Source of the DNA: an uncultured Pelagibacteraceae bacterium
Lineage (GTDB): Bacteria; Pseudomonadota; Alphaproteobacteria; Pelagibacterales; Pelagibacteraceae
DNA length: 42,309 nucleotides
Direction: 5' to 3'
NCBI GenBank assembly: GCA_902595375.1
Contig: CACJPW010000005.1
Location: 1 to 42,309 of the forward strand
The notes beneath the pieces were generated by a model. It saw only the letters and a list, made by a program, of their open reading frames with translations. It was not told the origin of the DNA and did not search any database. Shown here piece by piece: positions 16,914 through 24,832 of the stretch. A program made the position numbers and the translations under genes. The first letter of the stretch is position 1. Every line of letters starts with the position of its first letter.

Positions 16914-18212
16914 ATGCAGACATCGTTTACTGAAAAACAACTTCAAGATAAAGACAATAAAACCAGTGAAACAATAATCAGGAAATGTGTTCACTGTGGA
17001 ATGTGTAATGCTACTTGCCCTACTTATCAAATAAATGGTGAGGAACTAGAGGGACCAAGAGGAAGAATATATCTTATAAAAGATATGTTAGAAAATAAGA
17101 AACCAGCCACGAAAGAAATCGCAAAACACATAGATAGTTGTTTATCCTGTTACTCATGTATGACGACTTGCCCTTCTGGGGTGAACTACATGCATTTAAT
17201 TGATCATGGTAGAAACTATGTTGAAGAAACTTACAAAAGACCTTTTTTGGATAGAGCGTTTAGAAACATACTTTCGTTTGTTTTACCACGACCAAAAGTA
17301 TTTTTGTTAATGGCTTTATCCTCTAAATTAATAAAACCATTTAGTTTTTTATTTCCAAAATTTATAAGAAATGCATTAAATTTAATGCCAGATAAAATTC
17401 CAGGAAAACAACTTAAAGAACAAAAAGTTTACGAAGTTAATAAAGGTAAGAAGGTTTCAAGAGTCGCTTTATTGACTGGTTGTGTTCAAAGAGTTATTTC
17501 TCCAGAAATAAATGAAGCTACTATAAGACTTTTAAATAGGCATAATGTTGAAGTTGTAGTAATGCCAGACATCAATTGTTGTGGATCTTTAAATCATCAT
17601 TTGGGTAAACAAAAATTAGCACACGAGTCATTTAAGAATAATATTGAGAGTTGGCATGAAGAATATCTTAAAAATGGATTGGATGCGATAATAAGTAATA
17701 CATCTGGATGCGGCACAACATTAAAAGACTATGGGCATATTTTTAAAAACGATAAAGACCTAAAAAAGAAAGCCAAGAAAATCTCGGAATTAACCAAAGA
17801 TATTACTGAGTATCTTGATGAAAACTTAAAGCTAAATGTAAATTTAAACTCTGAAAAAAAATATAAAATAGCCTATCATTCTGCATGCTCAATGCAGCAT
17901 GGGCAGAAAGTTCACGATCAACCAAAAGATTTAATTGCAAAAACTGGAAATGAAGTATTAGATATTCCTGAGGGACATTTGTGTTGTGGTTCCGCAGGGA
18001 CTTACAATATTTTACACCAAAAAATGGCAAAATCACTTTTAAAGAATAAAGTAAATAATATAGAAAAAATTTCACCTGATTTTATTTCAACAGGCAATAT
18101 TGGGTGTATGACTCAAATTTCAGCTGGCACTCGAATACCAATTATTCATACTGTAGAATTACTTGATTGGTTTACCGGAGGTCCTAAGCCATATAAATTA
18201 AATCATTTCTAA
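16914..18212 (+). CDS. glcF: Glycolate oxidase iron-sulfur subunit GlcF
   Basis: GlcF passes electrons from the GlcDE flavins to the quinone pool. The 432-residue protein has two 4Fe-4S motifs: Cys25, 28, 31 and 35 in CVHCGMCNATCP, and Cys76, 79, 82 and 86 in CLSCYSCMTTCPSGV. Two cysteine-rich CCG domains follow, with INCCGSLNHHLG in the first and LCCGSAGTYN in the second. All cluster ligands are intact and the length is normal. The ATG abuts the glcE stop; the hydroxyacid dehydrogenase gene starts one base after its own stop, so the operon continues. Confidence 0.96.
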   Translation: MQTSFTEKQLQDKDNKTSETIIRKCVHCGMCNATCPTYQINGEELEGPRGRIYLIKDMLENKKPATKEIAKHIDSCLSCYSCMTTCPSGVNYMHLIDHGRNYVEETYKRPFLDRAFRNILSFVLPRPKVFLLMALSSKLIKPFSFLFPKFIRNALNLMPDKIPGKQLKEQKVYEVNKGKKVSRVALLTGCVQRVISPEINEATIRLLNRHNVEVVVMPDINCCGSLNHHLGKQKLAHESFKNNIESWHEEYLKNGLDAIISNTSGCGTTLKDYGHIFKNDKDLKKKAKKISELTKDITEYLDENLKLNVNLNSEKKYKIAYHSACSMQHGQKVHDQPKDLIAKTGNEVLDIPEGHLCCGSAGTYNILHQKMAKSLLKNKVNNIEKISPDFISTGNIGCMTQISAGTRIPIIHTVELLDWFTGGPKPYKLNHF

Positions 18213-18213
18213 A

Positions 18214-19170
18214 ATGAAAAAAAAAGTTTTTGTTACTAGAAGACTGCTCAAAGAAAATGAGGAGAAACTTAAAGAATTATTTGAAGTTACTTTAAATGAA
18301 GATGATAAGATTTATAATCCTCAGGAAATAATAGATGGTTCTAAAAATCATGATGGAATACTAAGCTCTGTTTCTGATCTAATTAATGCCGATACTATTT
18401 CTAAACTTTCAAGCTCCATAAAAATTATTGCTAATGGTGCAGTTGGTTTTGGAAATATAAACATTAAAGCTGCAAAAGAAAAAGGAATTACTATAACAAA
18501 TACACCAAATGTACTTACAGACGCCACAGCAGATATTCAGATTTTACTTTTACTGGGTGCCTCAAGAAAAGCATATGAAGGACGAATAGCAGCTGAAACC
18601 CAAAACTGGAAATGGTCTTGGGATTTTTTATTGGGAAAACAAATGTCTAATAAAAGATTAGGAATACTAGGAATGGGCAGAATAGGAAGAGCAGTCGCAA
18701 AAAGAGCCAAAGCATTTAATATGGAAATTCATTATCACAATAGATCTAAGCTTTCACCAGATCTTGAAGACGGTGCAATCTATCATAAAGACTTGAAAAG
18801 CCTTTTTGAGCAAAGTGAATTTTTATCAATTAATTGTCCTGCTTCCCCTGAGACAACAAAGCTTGTAAATCAAGAAACACTCAGTTATTTAAAAGAAAAT
18901 ACTGTGGTAGGTAACGCCGCTAGAGGAGATATAGTAGATGATGATGCTATGATAGAAGCATTAAAAAGTGGAAAAGTATTTGCTTACGGTTTAGATGTTT
19001 ATAATGGCGAGCCTAAAATTCATCCTGAATATTTGAAATTAAAAAATATTTTTTTACTTCCACATTTAGGTAGTGCAACAAAAAGAACCAGGTGGGATAT
19101 GGCATTTAGGGCCACAAAAAATTTGGAAGACTTTTTTTCTGGTAGAAAACCACAAGATCAGGTTAATTAA
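18214..19170 (+). CDS. D-2-hydroxyacid dehydrogenase (glyoxylate / hydroxypyruvate reductase type)
   Basis: The 318-residue NAD(P)-dependent enzyme has a substrate domain, a Rossmann domain with GMGRIG at 153-158, and the catalytic triad Arg237 (NAARGDIVD), Glu266 (YNGEP) and His284 (LLPHLGSAT). The family interconverts 2-oxoacids and D-2-hydroxyacids. Coupled to glcDEF, it most plausibly reduces glyoxylate or hydroxypyruvate, or oxidises a D-hydroxyacid; the specificity cannot be read from sequence. The Asn-Arg-Ser (NRS, 176-178) after the Rossmann beta strand suggests NADP preference, as in GRHPR enzymes. It lies one base after glcF and ends this part of the cluster. Confidence 0.9.
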   Translation: MKKKVFVTRRLLKENEEKLKELFEVTLNEDDKIYNPQEIIDGSKNHDGILSSVSDLINADTISKLSSSIKIIANGAVGFGNINIKAAKEKGITITNTPNVLTDATADIQILLLLGASRKAYEGRIAAETQNWKWSWDFLLGKQMSNKRLGILGMGRIGRAVAKRAKAFNMEIHYHNRSKLSPDLEDGAIYHKDLKSLFEQSEFLSINCPASPETTKLVNQETLSYLKENTVVGNAARGDIVDDDAMIEALKSGKVFAYGLDVYNGEPKIHPEYLKLKNIFLLPHLGSATKRTRWDMAFRATKNLEDFFSGRKPQDQVN

Positions 19171-19263
19171 TACACCTCCAGATTGTATCTAGAGTTTAAA
19201 ATAATTCTAAATAAATCGAGACTCTGAATTCAGTTTATGCTTAAATCTTTGAAGTTAACTAAC

Positions 19264-19270
19264 GAGGAGG
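19264..19270 (+). promoter_or_regulatory. Strong Shine-Dalgarno site of the TRAP binding-protein gene
   Basis: GAGGAGG lies 4 bases before the ATG at 19275. It is the best match to the 16S anti-SD that I noticed in the window, where most genes have weak or overlapping sites. It fits high translation of a periplasmic binding protein. The 104-bp gap 19171-19274 also holds a 10-bp palindrome, CTGAATTCAG, at 19224-19233, which could be an operator; this is weak evidence. Confidence 0.65.
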
Positions 19271-19274
19271 ACAT

Positions 19275-20423
19275 ATGTCAAAAATAAAAAAAGGAGTAAA
19301 AACTCCATCAAGACGTAAGTTCTTTAAAGCAGCAGCAGCTACGGGTGCTGCAGCAGCAGCAACAGTTGCAATGCCTAACGTTGCATTTGGTGCTCCGCAA
19401 ACTTTAAAGATGCAAGCGGCTTGGCCGTCAGGCGCTAACATTTTCTTTGAAATGGCTGGCGACTACGCAAAAATGGTAGGCGACATGTCTGGAGGTGAAT
19501 TAAAAATTGATCTTCAGCCAGTTGGAGCTGTAGTTAAGACTTCGGAGATTGGACAAGCAGTAAGCTCAGGTGTACTAGATATGGGGCACTGGGTAACAGC
19601 TTACTGGTATGGAAAAAATCCAGCAGCATCACTATTCGGTACTGGTCCGTCATACGGAATGTCATCCCAAGAAATTATGGGATGGATTGAGTATGGTGGA
19701 GGTAGAAAACTTTATGATGAAACACTTGCGAAAGTTGGTTTCGACTATATTGGTTTCTTCCATATGCCAATGCCTGCACAGCCTTTTGGATGGTTCAAAA
19801 AGAACGTAACAAAAGTATCTGATGTAAAAGGTATGAAGTACAGAACAGTAGGACTAGCTACAAACGTATTGACTGCAATGGGAATGGTTGTAAGACAATT
19901 ACCAGGCGGTGAAATTCAACCTGCAATGAAGACAGGTTTGATTGAAGCTGCTGAGTTTAACAACCCAACATCAGACTCTCAATTTGGTATGCAAGATGTT
20001 TCTAAGCATTATCACTTAGGAAGCTTCCACCAATCACAAGAGATGTTTGAAATCCCAGTAAATAAGAAGACATTTAATGGATTATCGCCTAAACATCAGG
20101 CTATCTTAAAAAATGCTGCTTATGCTGCGAACAGTGATAACTACTTTAAAGCATTAGTAAGATACTCAGCTGACTTATCTAAATTGATGAACCAGCACAA
20201 AGTAAATGTGTATCAAACGTCAGATGCGATCTTAGCTCAACAATTAAAAGGTTGGGATAAAGTAATCGGTGATTTCAATAAGAAAGATCCATTCTTTAAA
20301 AAGATTGTAGACTCGCAAAAAGCTTATGCAAAGAGAGTTATGAAATACTTACTCATGAACCAACCTAATTATAAGTTGGCTTACGAGAATGAGTTCGGTT
20401 CAATAGGAAAAGTTAAAATTTAA
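19275..20423 (+). CDS. dctP: TRAP transporter substrate-binding protein (DctP family, TakP-like), Tat-exported
   Basis: This 382-residue periplasmic binding protein feeds a TRAP transporter. The N-terminus has a twin-arginine signal, SRRKFFK at 12-18, followed by an alanine-rich hydrophobic stretch and a likely cleavage site at AFGA near residue 40. The mature part starts LKMQAAWPSGANIFFEMA, the typical DctP opening of the TakP group, with the ligand-contact region RTVGLATNVLTAMG and EAAEFNNPTSD. TakP relatives bind 2-oxoacids or lactate. Linkage to glycolate oxidation suggests a hydroxy or oxo acid ligand here, by inference. Base composition is visibly less AT-rich than its neighbours, as expected for a highly expressed gene. 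A strong terminator follows. Confidence 0.92.
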   Translation: MSKIKKGVKTPSRRKFFKAAAATGAAAAATVAMPNVAFGAPQTLKMQAAWPSGANIFFEMAGDYAKMVGDMSGGELKIDLQPVGAVVKTSEIGQAVSSGVLDMGHWVTAYWYGKNPAASLFGTGPSYGMSSQEIMGWIEYGGGRKLYDETLAKVGFDYIGFFHMPMPAQPFGWFKKNVTKVSDVKGMKYRTVGLATNVLTAMGMVVRQLPGGEIQPAMKTGLIEAAEFNNPTSDSQFGMQDVSKHYHLGSFHQSQEMFEIPVNKKTFNGLSPKHQAILKNAAYAANSDNYFKALVRYSADLSKLMNQHKVNVYQTSDAILAQQLKGWDKVIGDFNKKDPFFKKIVDSQKAYAKRVMKYLLMNQPNYKLAYENEFGSIGKVKI

Positions 20424-20438
20424 TTATATTTTAAACAT

Positions 20439-20469
20439 AAAAGGGGGCGTAAAAACGCCCCCTTTTTTT
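20439..20469 (+). terminator. Intrinsic terminator between dctP and dctQ
   Basis: GGGGGCGT (20443-20450), a 4-base A loop and ACGCCCCC (20455-20462) form an 8-bp GC-rich stem, flanked by an A run and seven T residues (20463-20469). This is the clearest rho-independent terminator in the window and lies in the gap between the binding-protein gene and the membrane subunits. It probably lowers dctQM expression relative to dctP by partial read-through. Confidence 0.93.
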
Positions 20470-20507
20470 ATGGAAATTATAAAAAAATTAGAATACTTTA
20501 AAACTTC

Positions 20508-21092
20508 ATGAGGGGATTTATTCATTTTGCTGATCAGCTATCAACTTCGGTTGGAAAAGCTTTTTCATGGCTTATTGTTATTTTAATGGGCGGAACGTGT
20601 TATGAAGTTGTAATGGCTTACGCTTTTAATGCTCCAACTTTATGGAATTTCGATTTTAGTTTACAGATGTACGGTGCGATTTTTATGATGGCAGGTGCTT
20701 ACACTTTATCTACAGAGGCTCACGTCAGAGGTGATGTAATTTATAGACTTTTCAAACCAAGAACACAAGGTTATATCGATTTAGTTTTATATTTTATATT
20801 CTTCTTTCCAGGTGTACTTGCTTTAGCTTTTTACGGATATGAATATGCCTCACTTGCTTGGAAGATAAAAGAAACAAGTTGGAACAGTCCAGCTCAAATC
20901 CAAATTTATATGGCCAAATCTTTAATACCTGCAGCAGGAATTTTATTAGTCATTCAAGGTATAAGCGAAGTATTTAGATCTATTATTTGTATTCAAACTG
21001 GTCACTGGCCAGCAAGAATGGTGGTAGCAGAGGAAACAGAAAAAATATTAATGAGAACTTCTCAAGACGAGGATCAAAAAGATGTTATTTAG
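20508..21092 (+). CDS. dctQ: TRAP transporter small permease subunit (DctQ family)
   Basis: The 194-residue inner-membrane protein has about four hydrophobic helices (roughly 14-36, 50-68, 92-113 and 138-160), the DctQ arrangement. Family features include the central acidic-histidine segment LSTEAHVRGDVIYRLF at about 67-82. DctQ joins DctM to form the secondary, sodium-driven TRAP permease that takes substrate from DctP. The gene starts 38 bp after the terminator and overlaps dctM by 11 bases. Confidence 0.92.
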   Translation: MRGFIHFADQLSTSVGKAFSWLIVILMGGTCYEVVMAYAFNAPTLWNFDFSLQMYGAIFMMAGAYTLSTEAHVRGDVIYRLFKPRTQGYIDLVLYFIFFFPGVLALAFYGYEYASLAWKIKETSWNSPAQIQIYMAKSLIPAAGILLVIQGISEVFRSIICIQTGHWPARMVVAEETEKILMRTSQDEDQKDVI

Positions 21093-22443
21093 TTTAACAA
21101 ATCCTGAAATTGCAATTTTAATGATGGGTATATTTCTATTTGCAGTGCTACTTGGTTTTCCAATAGCTTTCACACTAATGGCAATGGGTGTTGGATTTGG
21201 TTATTACGCTTACTTTGATCCTTCAAGAATGGAACATCTCCTAGACAACAGGATTTTCCAATTATTTGTTCAGAACACATATACAGTGATGGACAACACA
21301 GTTTTGACCGCCGTCCCACTCTTTTTATTCATGGGTTACTTAGTTGAAAGAGCAGGAATAGTTTCTAGATTATTTTTTGCCATAAGATTAGCTTCTCATG
21401 GTTTACCAGCATCAATGGCTGTTGCTGCACTGATTACATGTGCATTATTTTCAACAGCAACAGGAATAATAGGAGCTGTTGTAACTTTAATGGGCTTATT
21501 GGCTTGGCCGGCTATGGTTAAAGCTGGATATGACAAAAAATTTGCATCAGGTGTTATTTGTTCAGGAGGTTGCTTAGGTATACTTATACCGCCAAGTATA
21601 ATGTTAATTGTTTACTCGGTTATAGCTCAACTTTCACCACTTAGATTATTTGCAGCTGCAATATTTCCCGGATTATTATTAGCTGGTTTATATATTGGAT
21701 ATGCAATTACACTGGCTTATTTTAATCCATCAATTGCACCTAAACCTCCTAAAGAGGAGATACCACCTAGATCTGTAATTATTAGAGAGGTTCTAGTATC
21801 CTTCCTTCCACTTTTCTCTTTAATAATATTAGTTTTAGGAACAATATTAGGCGGACTGGCAACACCAGCTGAAGCTGCAGCAGTTGGAGCAGCAGGGGCA
21901 TTAGTTCTGTCATATTTTTACAAAACACTTAAATGGAAAAACTTTAAGGAATCAGTTTTCCTAACAGCCAAAACTACAGCAATGATTATGTGGTTGTTTA
22001 TTGGATCTTGGACATTTGCATCTGTTTTTTCATATCTAGGTGGACATGAGGTTTTTGAGCATTTCTTTAAATCTATGAATTTGCAACCATGGCAATTCTT
22101 AGTTATCACTCAAATAATCATTTTCTTATTAGGTTGGCCATTAGAGTGGACAGAGATATTAATTATATTCGTACCAATTTTTTTACCTTTGGTAGCTTTC
22201 TTTGAAGTCAATCCTTATTTTTTTGCAATGCTTATCGCATTAAATTTACAAACTTCATTTTTAACACCCCCCATGGCGATGTCAGCCTATTATCTAAAAG
22301 GAGTACAGACTAAAAATGTTGAATTAATGGAAATTTTTAGAGGTATAATGCCTTTCCTAGCTATAGTAATTCTAGCAATGTTTTTAATGTACATGTTTCC
22401 AGGTATTGCATTATGGTTACCTGACCTCTTATTCGCAAATTAA
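21082..22443 (+). CDS. dctM: TRAP transporter large permease subunit (DctM family)
   Basis: The 453-residue protein is a polytopic inner-membrane permease with about 12 hydrophobic segments. DctM features are GFPIAFTLMAMGVGFG near the N-terminus, TAVPLFLFMGYLVERAGIV, GILIPPSIMLIVYSV, and GGLATPAEAAAVGAAGAL. It couples sodium entry to uptake of the carboxylate delivered by DctP. The gene overlaps dctQ by 11 bases and is followed after 8 bp by an amidase, so the transcription unit continues. All motifs are intact. Confidence 0.95.
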   Translation: MLFSLTNPEIAILMMGIFLFAVLLGFPIAFTLMAMGVGFGYYAYFDPSRMEHLLDNRIFQLFVQNTYTVMDNTVLTAVPLFLFMGYLVERAGIVSRLFFAIRLASHGLPASMAVAALITCALFSTATGIIGAVVTLMGLLAWPAMVKAGYDKKFASGVICSGGCLGILIPPSIMLIVYSVIAQLSPLRLFAAAIFPGLLLAGLYIGYAITLAYFNPSIAPKPPKEEIPPRSVIIREVLVSFLPLFSLIILVLGTILGGLATPAEAAAVGAAGALVLSYFYKTLKWKNFKESVFLTAKTTAMIMWLFIGSWTFASVFSYLGGHEVFEHFFKSMNLQPWQFLVITQIIIFLLGWPLEWTEILIIFVPIFLPLVAFFEVNPYFFAMLIALNLQTSFLTPPMAMSAYYLKGVQTKNVELMEIFRGIMPFLAIVILAMFLMYMFPGIALWLPDLLFAN

Positions 22444-22451
22444 AAACTAAA

Positions 22452-23786
22452 ATGATTGATGTATCTAATTTAACAGCTAACGAGTTAGCAACCAAATTAA
22501 AATCTGGCGAATTATCATCTGTTGATCTTTGTAATAAATATCTTGAAAGGATAAAAAAATTTGAGCCAGAAGTTAAGGCTTGGGCGCATTTAGATAAAAA
22601 ACTTCTTTTAGAAAAAGCAGAAGAAGCAGACAATTATAGAAAGTCAGGAAAACCACTAGGACCTCTCCACGGTATGCCCGTTGCAATCAAAGATATAATT
22701 GGTACTTATGATATGCCTACTGAATGTGGAACTGTTTTTAGAAAAAAAATGTCAAGTTCTCAAGACTCTGAAATTGTAAATCTTTTAAAAAATTCTGGTG
22801 CAATTATTATGGGTAAGACCGCGACAACTGAACTAGCTTATATACATCCTTGCAAAACTACAAATCCTCACGACTACACAAGAACACCTGGAGGTTCATC
22901 AAGTGGATCTGCAGCAGTGATTGCTTCTCATATGGCTCACCTTTCTATAGGTTCTCAGACTGCAGGTTCAACAATTAGACCAGCATCATATTGTGGCGTT
23001 GTTGGTTACAAACCATCTTATGGATTAATATCTAGGTCCGGAGTTTTAAAAGTCTCAGACAAATTAGATACAATTGGATTATTTGGTAAAACAGTAAAGG
23101 ATGTTGCATTATTAGCAAAATGCTTAATTAAAAAAGACTTACATGATCCTGCTACTGTATATTTTTCAGCGGATGATATTTTGGAAGTATGTGATAAAGG
23201 ACCAGTATTCGAGCCAAAATTCATTTTTTACAAAACTGATAAATGGAAAGACATAAACAAAAAATCTCAACAAGCTTTTGAGTTTTTGATAAAAAATTTT
23301 AAAAAAAATATTGAAGTATTTGATACCCCTTCTTATTTCAAAGATATCCCAAGGTATTTACAAATAATTCACGAGACTGATATGGCTAATAATTTTCAAG
23401 TTTATTACAAAAAAGACAAGACTAAACTTTCTAAAGAAATGAGAGAAGCAATTAGCAGAGGCATGAAATACTCTGCTAAAGAATATGCTGATGCATCAGA
23501 TTTCATGCAACAAAGTTATGATTCATATAGCGAAGTATTTGAAGATTATCACGGAGTAATTACTCCGTCATCCAGCGGTGTTGCTGACAAAGGTCTTAAA
23601 TCAACTGGAAGTTCAGACTTTCAAAAGAATTGGACTTATATGGGTCTTCCAGCAATTTCATTGCCTTTACTTACTGGGGAAAATGACTTACCATTAGGTG
23701 TTCAATTGGTAGGCAATAAACTAGATGACCTTCGATTTCTGGGAACTGCTAATTGGTTGGAAAAAAATTGTAAAGATGAAGGATAA
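22452..23786 (+). CDS. Amidase-signature family hydrolase
   Basis: The 444-residue enzyme has the Ser-cisSer-Lys triad of the amidase signature family: Lys80 (PVAIKDIIG), cis-Ser149 (TPGGSSSGSAA) and nucleophile Ser173 (GSQTAGSTIRPAS). The spacing of 24 residues between the two serines is as in the family. It hydrolyses an amide or related bond; the substrate is unknown. GatA is unlikely because no gatB or gatC is nearby and the C-terminus is short. It follows dctM by 8 bp, which suggests that the transported compound, or one made from it, may be an amide. It overlaps the next small gene by 11 bases. Confidence 0.88.
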   Translation: MIDVSNLTANELATKLKSGELSSVDLCNKYLERIKKFEPEVKAWAHLDKKLLLEKAEEADNYRKSGKPLGPLHGMPVAIKDIIGTYDMPTECGTVFRKKMSSSQDSEIVNLLKNSGAIIMGKTATTELAYIHPCKTTNPHDYTRTPGGSSSGSAAVIASHMAHLSIGSQTAGSTIRPASYCGVVGYKPSYGLISRSGVLKVSDKLDTIGLFGKTVKDVALLAKCLIKKDLHDPATVYFSADDILEVCDKGPVFEPKFIFYKTDKWKDINKKSQQAFEFLIKNFKKNIEVFDTPSYFKDIPRYLQIIHETDMANNFQVYYKKDKTKLSKEMREAISRGMKYSAKEYADASDFMQQSYDSYSEVFEDYHGVITPSSSGVADKGLKSTGSSDFQKNWTYMGLPAISLPLLTGENDLPLGVQLVGNKLDDLRFLGTANWLEKNCKDEG

Positions 23787-23958
23787 ACTAACAATTATAG
23801 TAGGCGTCGCTATTTGCACAGCCTTTTTATTAGGACTTGCAACAACTTTGACAAGATCCATGATGATTGGTTTTTTTGATGTGCTTCCTGTTTATATATT
23901 AATGGGTATAGTAATTGCGATGATGTTTTATGAAGCCTTCTTCGATAACAAAAAGTAA
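23776..23958 (+). CDS. Small two-helix membrane protein, unknown function
   Basis: This 60-residue product has a short charged start (MKDKL), a first hydrophobic helix at about 6-22, a second at about 34-52 (FDVLPVYILMGIVIAMMFYE), and a charged end FFDNKK. I do not recognise the family. The ATG at 23776 overlaps the amidase end by 11 bases, and the last 29 bases overlap the start of the EamA gene. A longer frame to 23725 would lie inside the amidase and is rejected. The position argues for a real, translationally coupled gene, perhaps an accessory membrane subunit, but this is inference. Confidence 0.6.
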   Translation: MKDKLTIIVGVAICTAFLLGLATTLTRSMMIGFFDVLPVYILMGIVIAMMFYEAFFDNKK

Positions 23959-24832
23959 TTATTTTCCATACATACTACTATTTATTCAGCCTATTTTTAT
24001 GGCTACCAACACAATTGTTGCAAGAGGAGGTGTTGAGTCAGTGCCTCCAATTTCATTAGCTTTCTGGAGATGGTTTACGGTATTCATTATACTTTTTCCA
24101 TTTTATTTTGATGAAATTTTTAAAAATAAAAGGGAGTTTAATAAAGAGTTTTTTAAACTCTTTTTCTTAGGCTCAATGGGTTGTGGTATATGTGGGGCTT
24201 TTCCAAATCTTGCAGGTATGACAACAACTATGGCAAATATTGGTATCATCTATACATCTTCACCAGTAATTATAATCTTTTTATCAATTTTATTCTTTAA
24301 AGAAAAAATTAACCTTTTTAGAGTATCGGGTTTATTAATTTGTATTGTAGGTGTTTTTACAATTATATCTAAAGGTAATTTAGATTTTTTAATTAACTTA
24401 AATTTTACAATAGGTGATTTATGGGTCCTGGGGGCAGCTTTAGGCTGGGCTCTATACTCAATATATTTATTGAACTGGAAATCAAAATTTAGCTTAATGG
24501 CCCGATTTACCTTAATTGCAATGTTTGGATTTATATCGCTTTTCCCATTTTTTATTTTAGAAAATATTTACTTTGCTAAGACAAACTATAATCAGACATT
24601 TTTGTTCTGGATTATATTTGCAGCTATTTCTCCTAGTATTATTGCTTTCTCATTATATACACGTTTACAAAAATATGTAGGTGCATCCTTTGCCGGGTTC
24701 ACTTTATATTTATTCGCAGTTTATGGGTCAATTTTTGGAATTATTATTTTTGAAGAACCACTTCTTGGTTTTCATTATTTAGGTGGCTTATTGGTTTTTA
24801 CAGGAGTTTATTTCGCTAGAAAAAAAGCATGA
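23930..24832 (+). CDS. EamA / DMT-superfamily transporter
   Basis: The 300-residue protein has ten predicted transmembrane helices in two EamA repeats. The first begins LFIQPIFMATNTIVARG; the second is marked by GDLWVLGAALGWALYSIYL. A typical EamA end is LGFHYLGGLLVFTGVYFA. The family exports metabolites, often amino acids or nucleosides; the substrate is unknown. The start overlaps the small membrane-protein gene by 29 bases; an alternative ATG at 23999 would remove part of the first helix, so 23930 is preferred. It overlaps the alpha/beta hydrolase by four bases. Confidence 0.88.
   Translation: MKPSSITKSNYFPYILLFIQPIFMATNTIVARGGVESVPPISLAFWRWFTVFIILFPFYFDEIFKNKREFNKEFFKLFFLGSMGCGICGAFPNLAGMTTTMANIGIIYTSSPVIIIFLSILFFKEKINLFRVSGLLICIVGVFTIISKGNLDFLINLNFTIGDLWVLGAALGWALYSIYLLNWKSKFSLMARFTLIAMFGFISLFPFFILENIYFAKTNYNQTFLFWIIFAAISPSIIAFSLYTRLQKYVGASFAGFTLYLFAVYGSIFGIIIFEEPLLGFHYLGGLLVFTGVYFARKKA

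Noticed and set aside
19327-19375. GCAGCAGCAGCT / GCTGCAGCAGCAGC repeats forming a possible hairpin at the start of dctP
   Set aside because: These are alanine codons of the Tat signal peptide; low-complexity coding explains the self-complementarity.
24143-24165. Terminator-like hairpin AAAGAGTTT / AAACTCTTT followed by T residues
   Set aside because: It lies well inside the EamA coding region and encodes normal helix residues (FNKEFFKLFF). In such AT-rich DNA this is likely chance; termination here would cut the gene.
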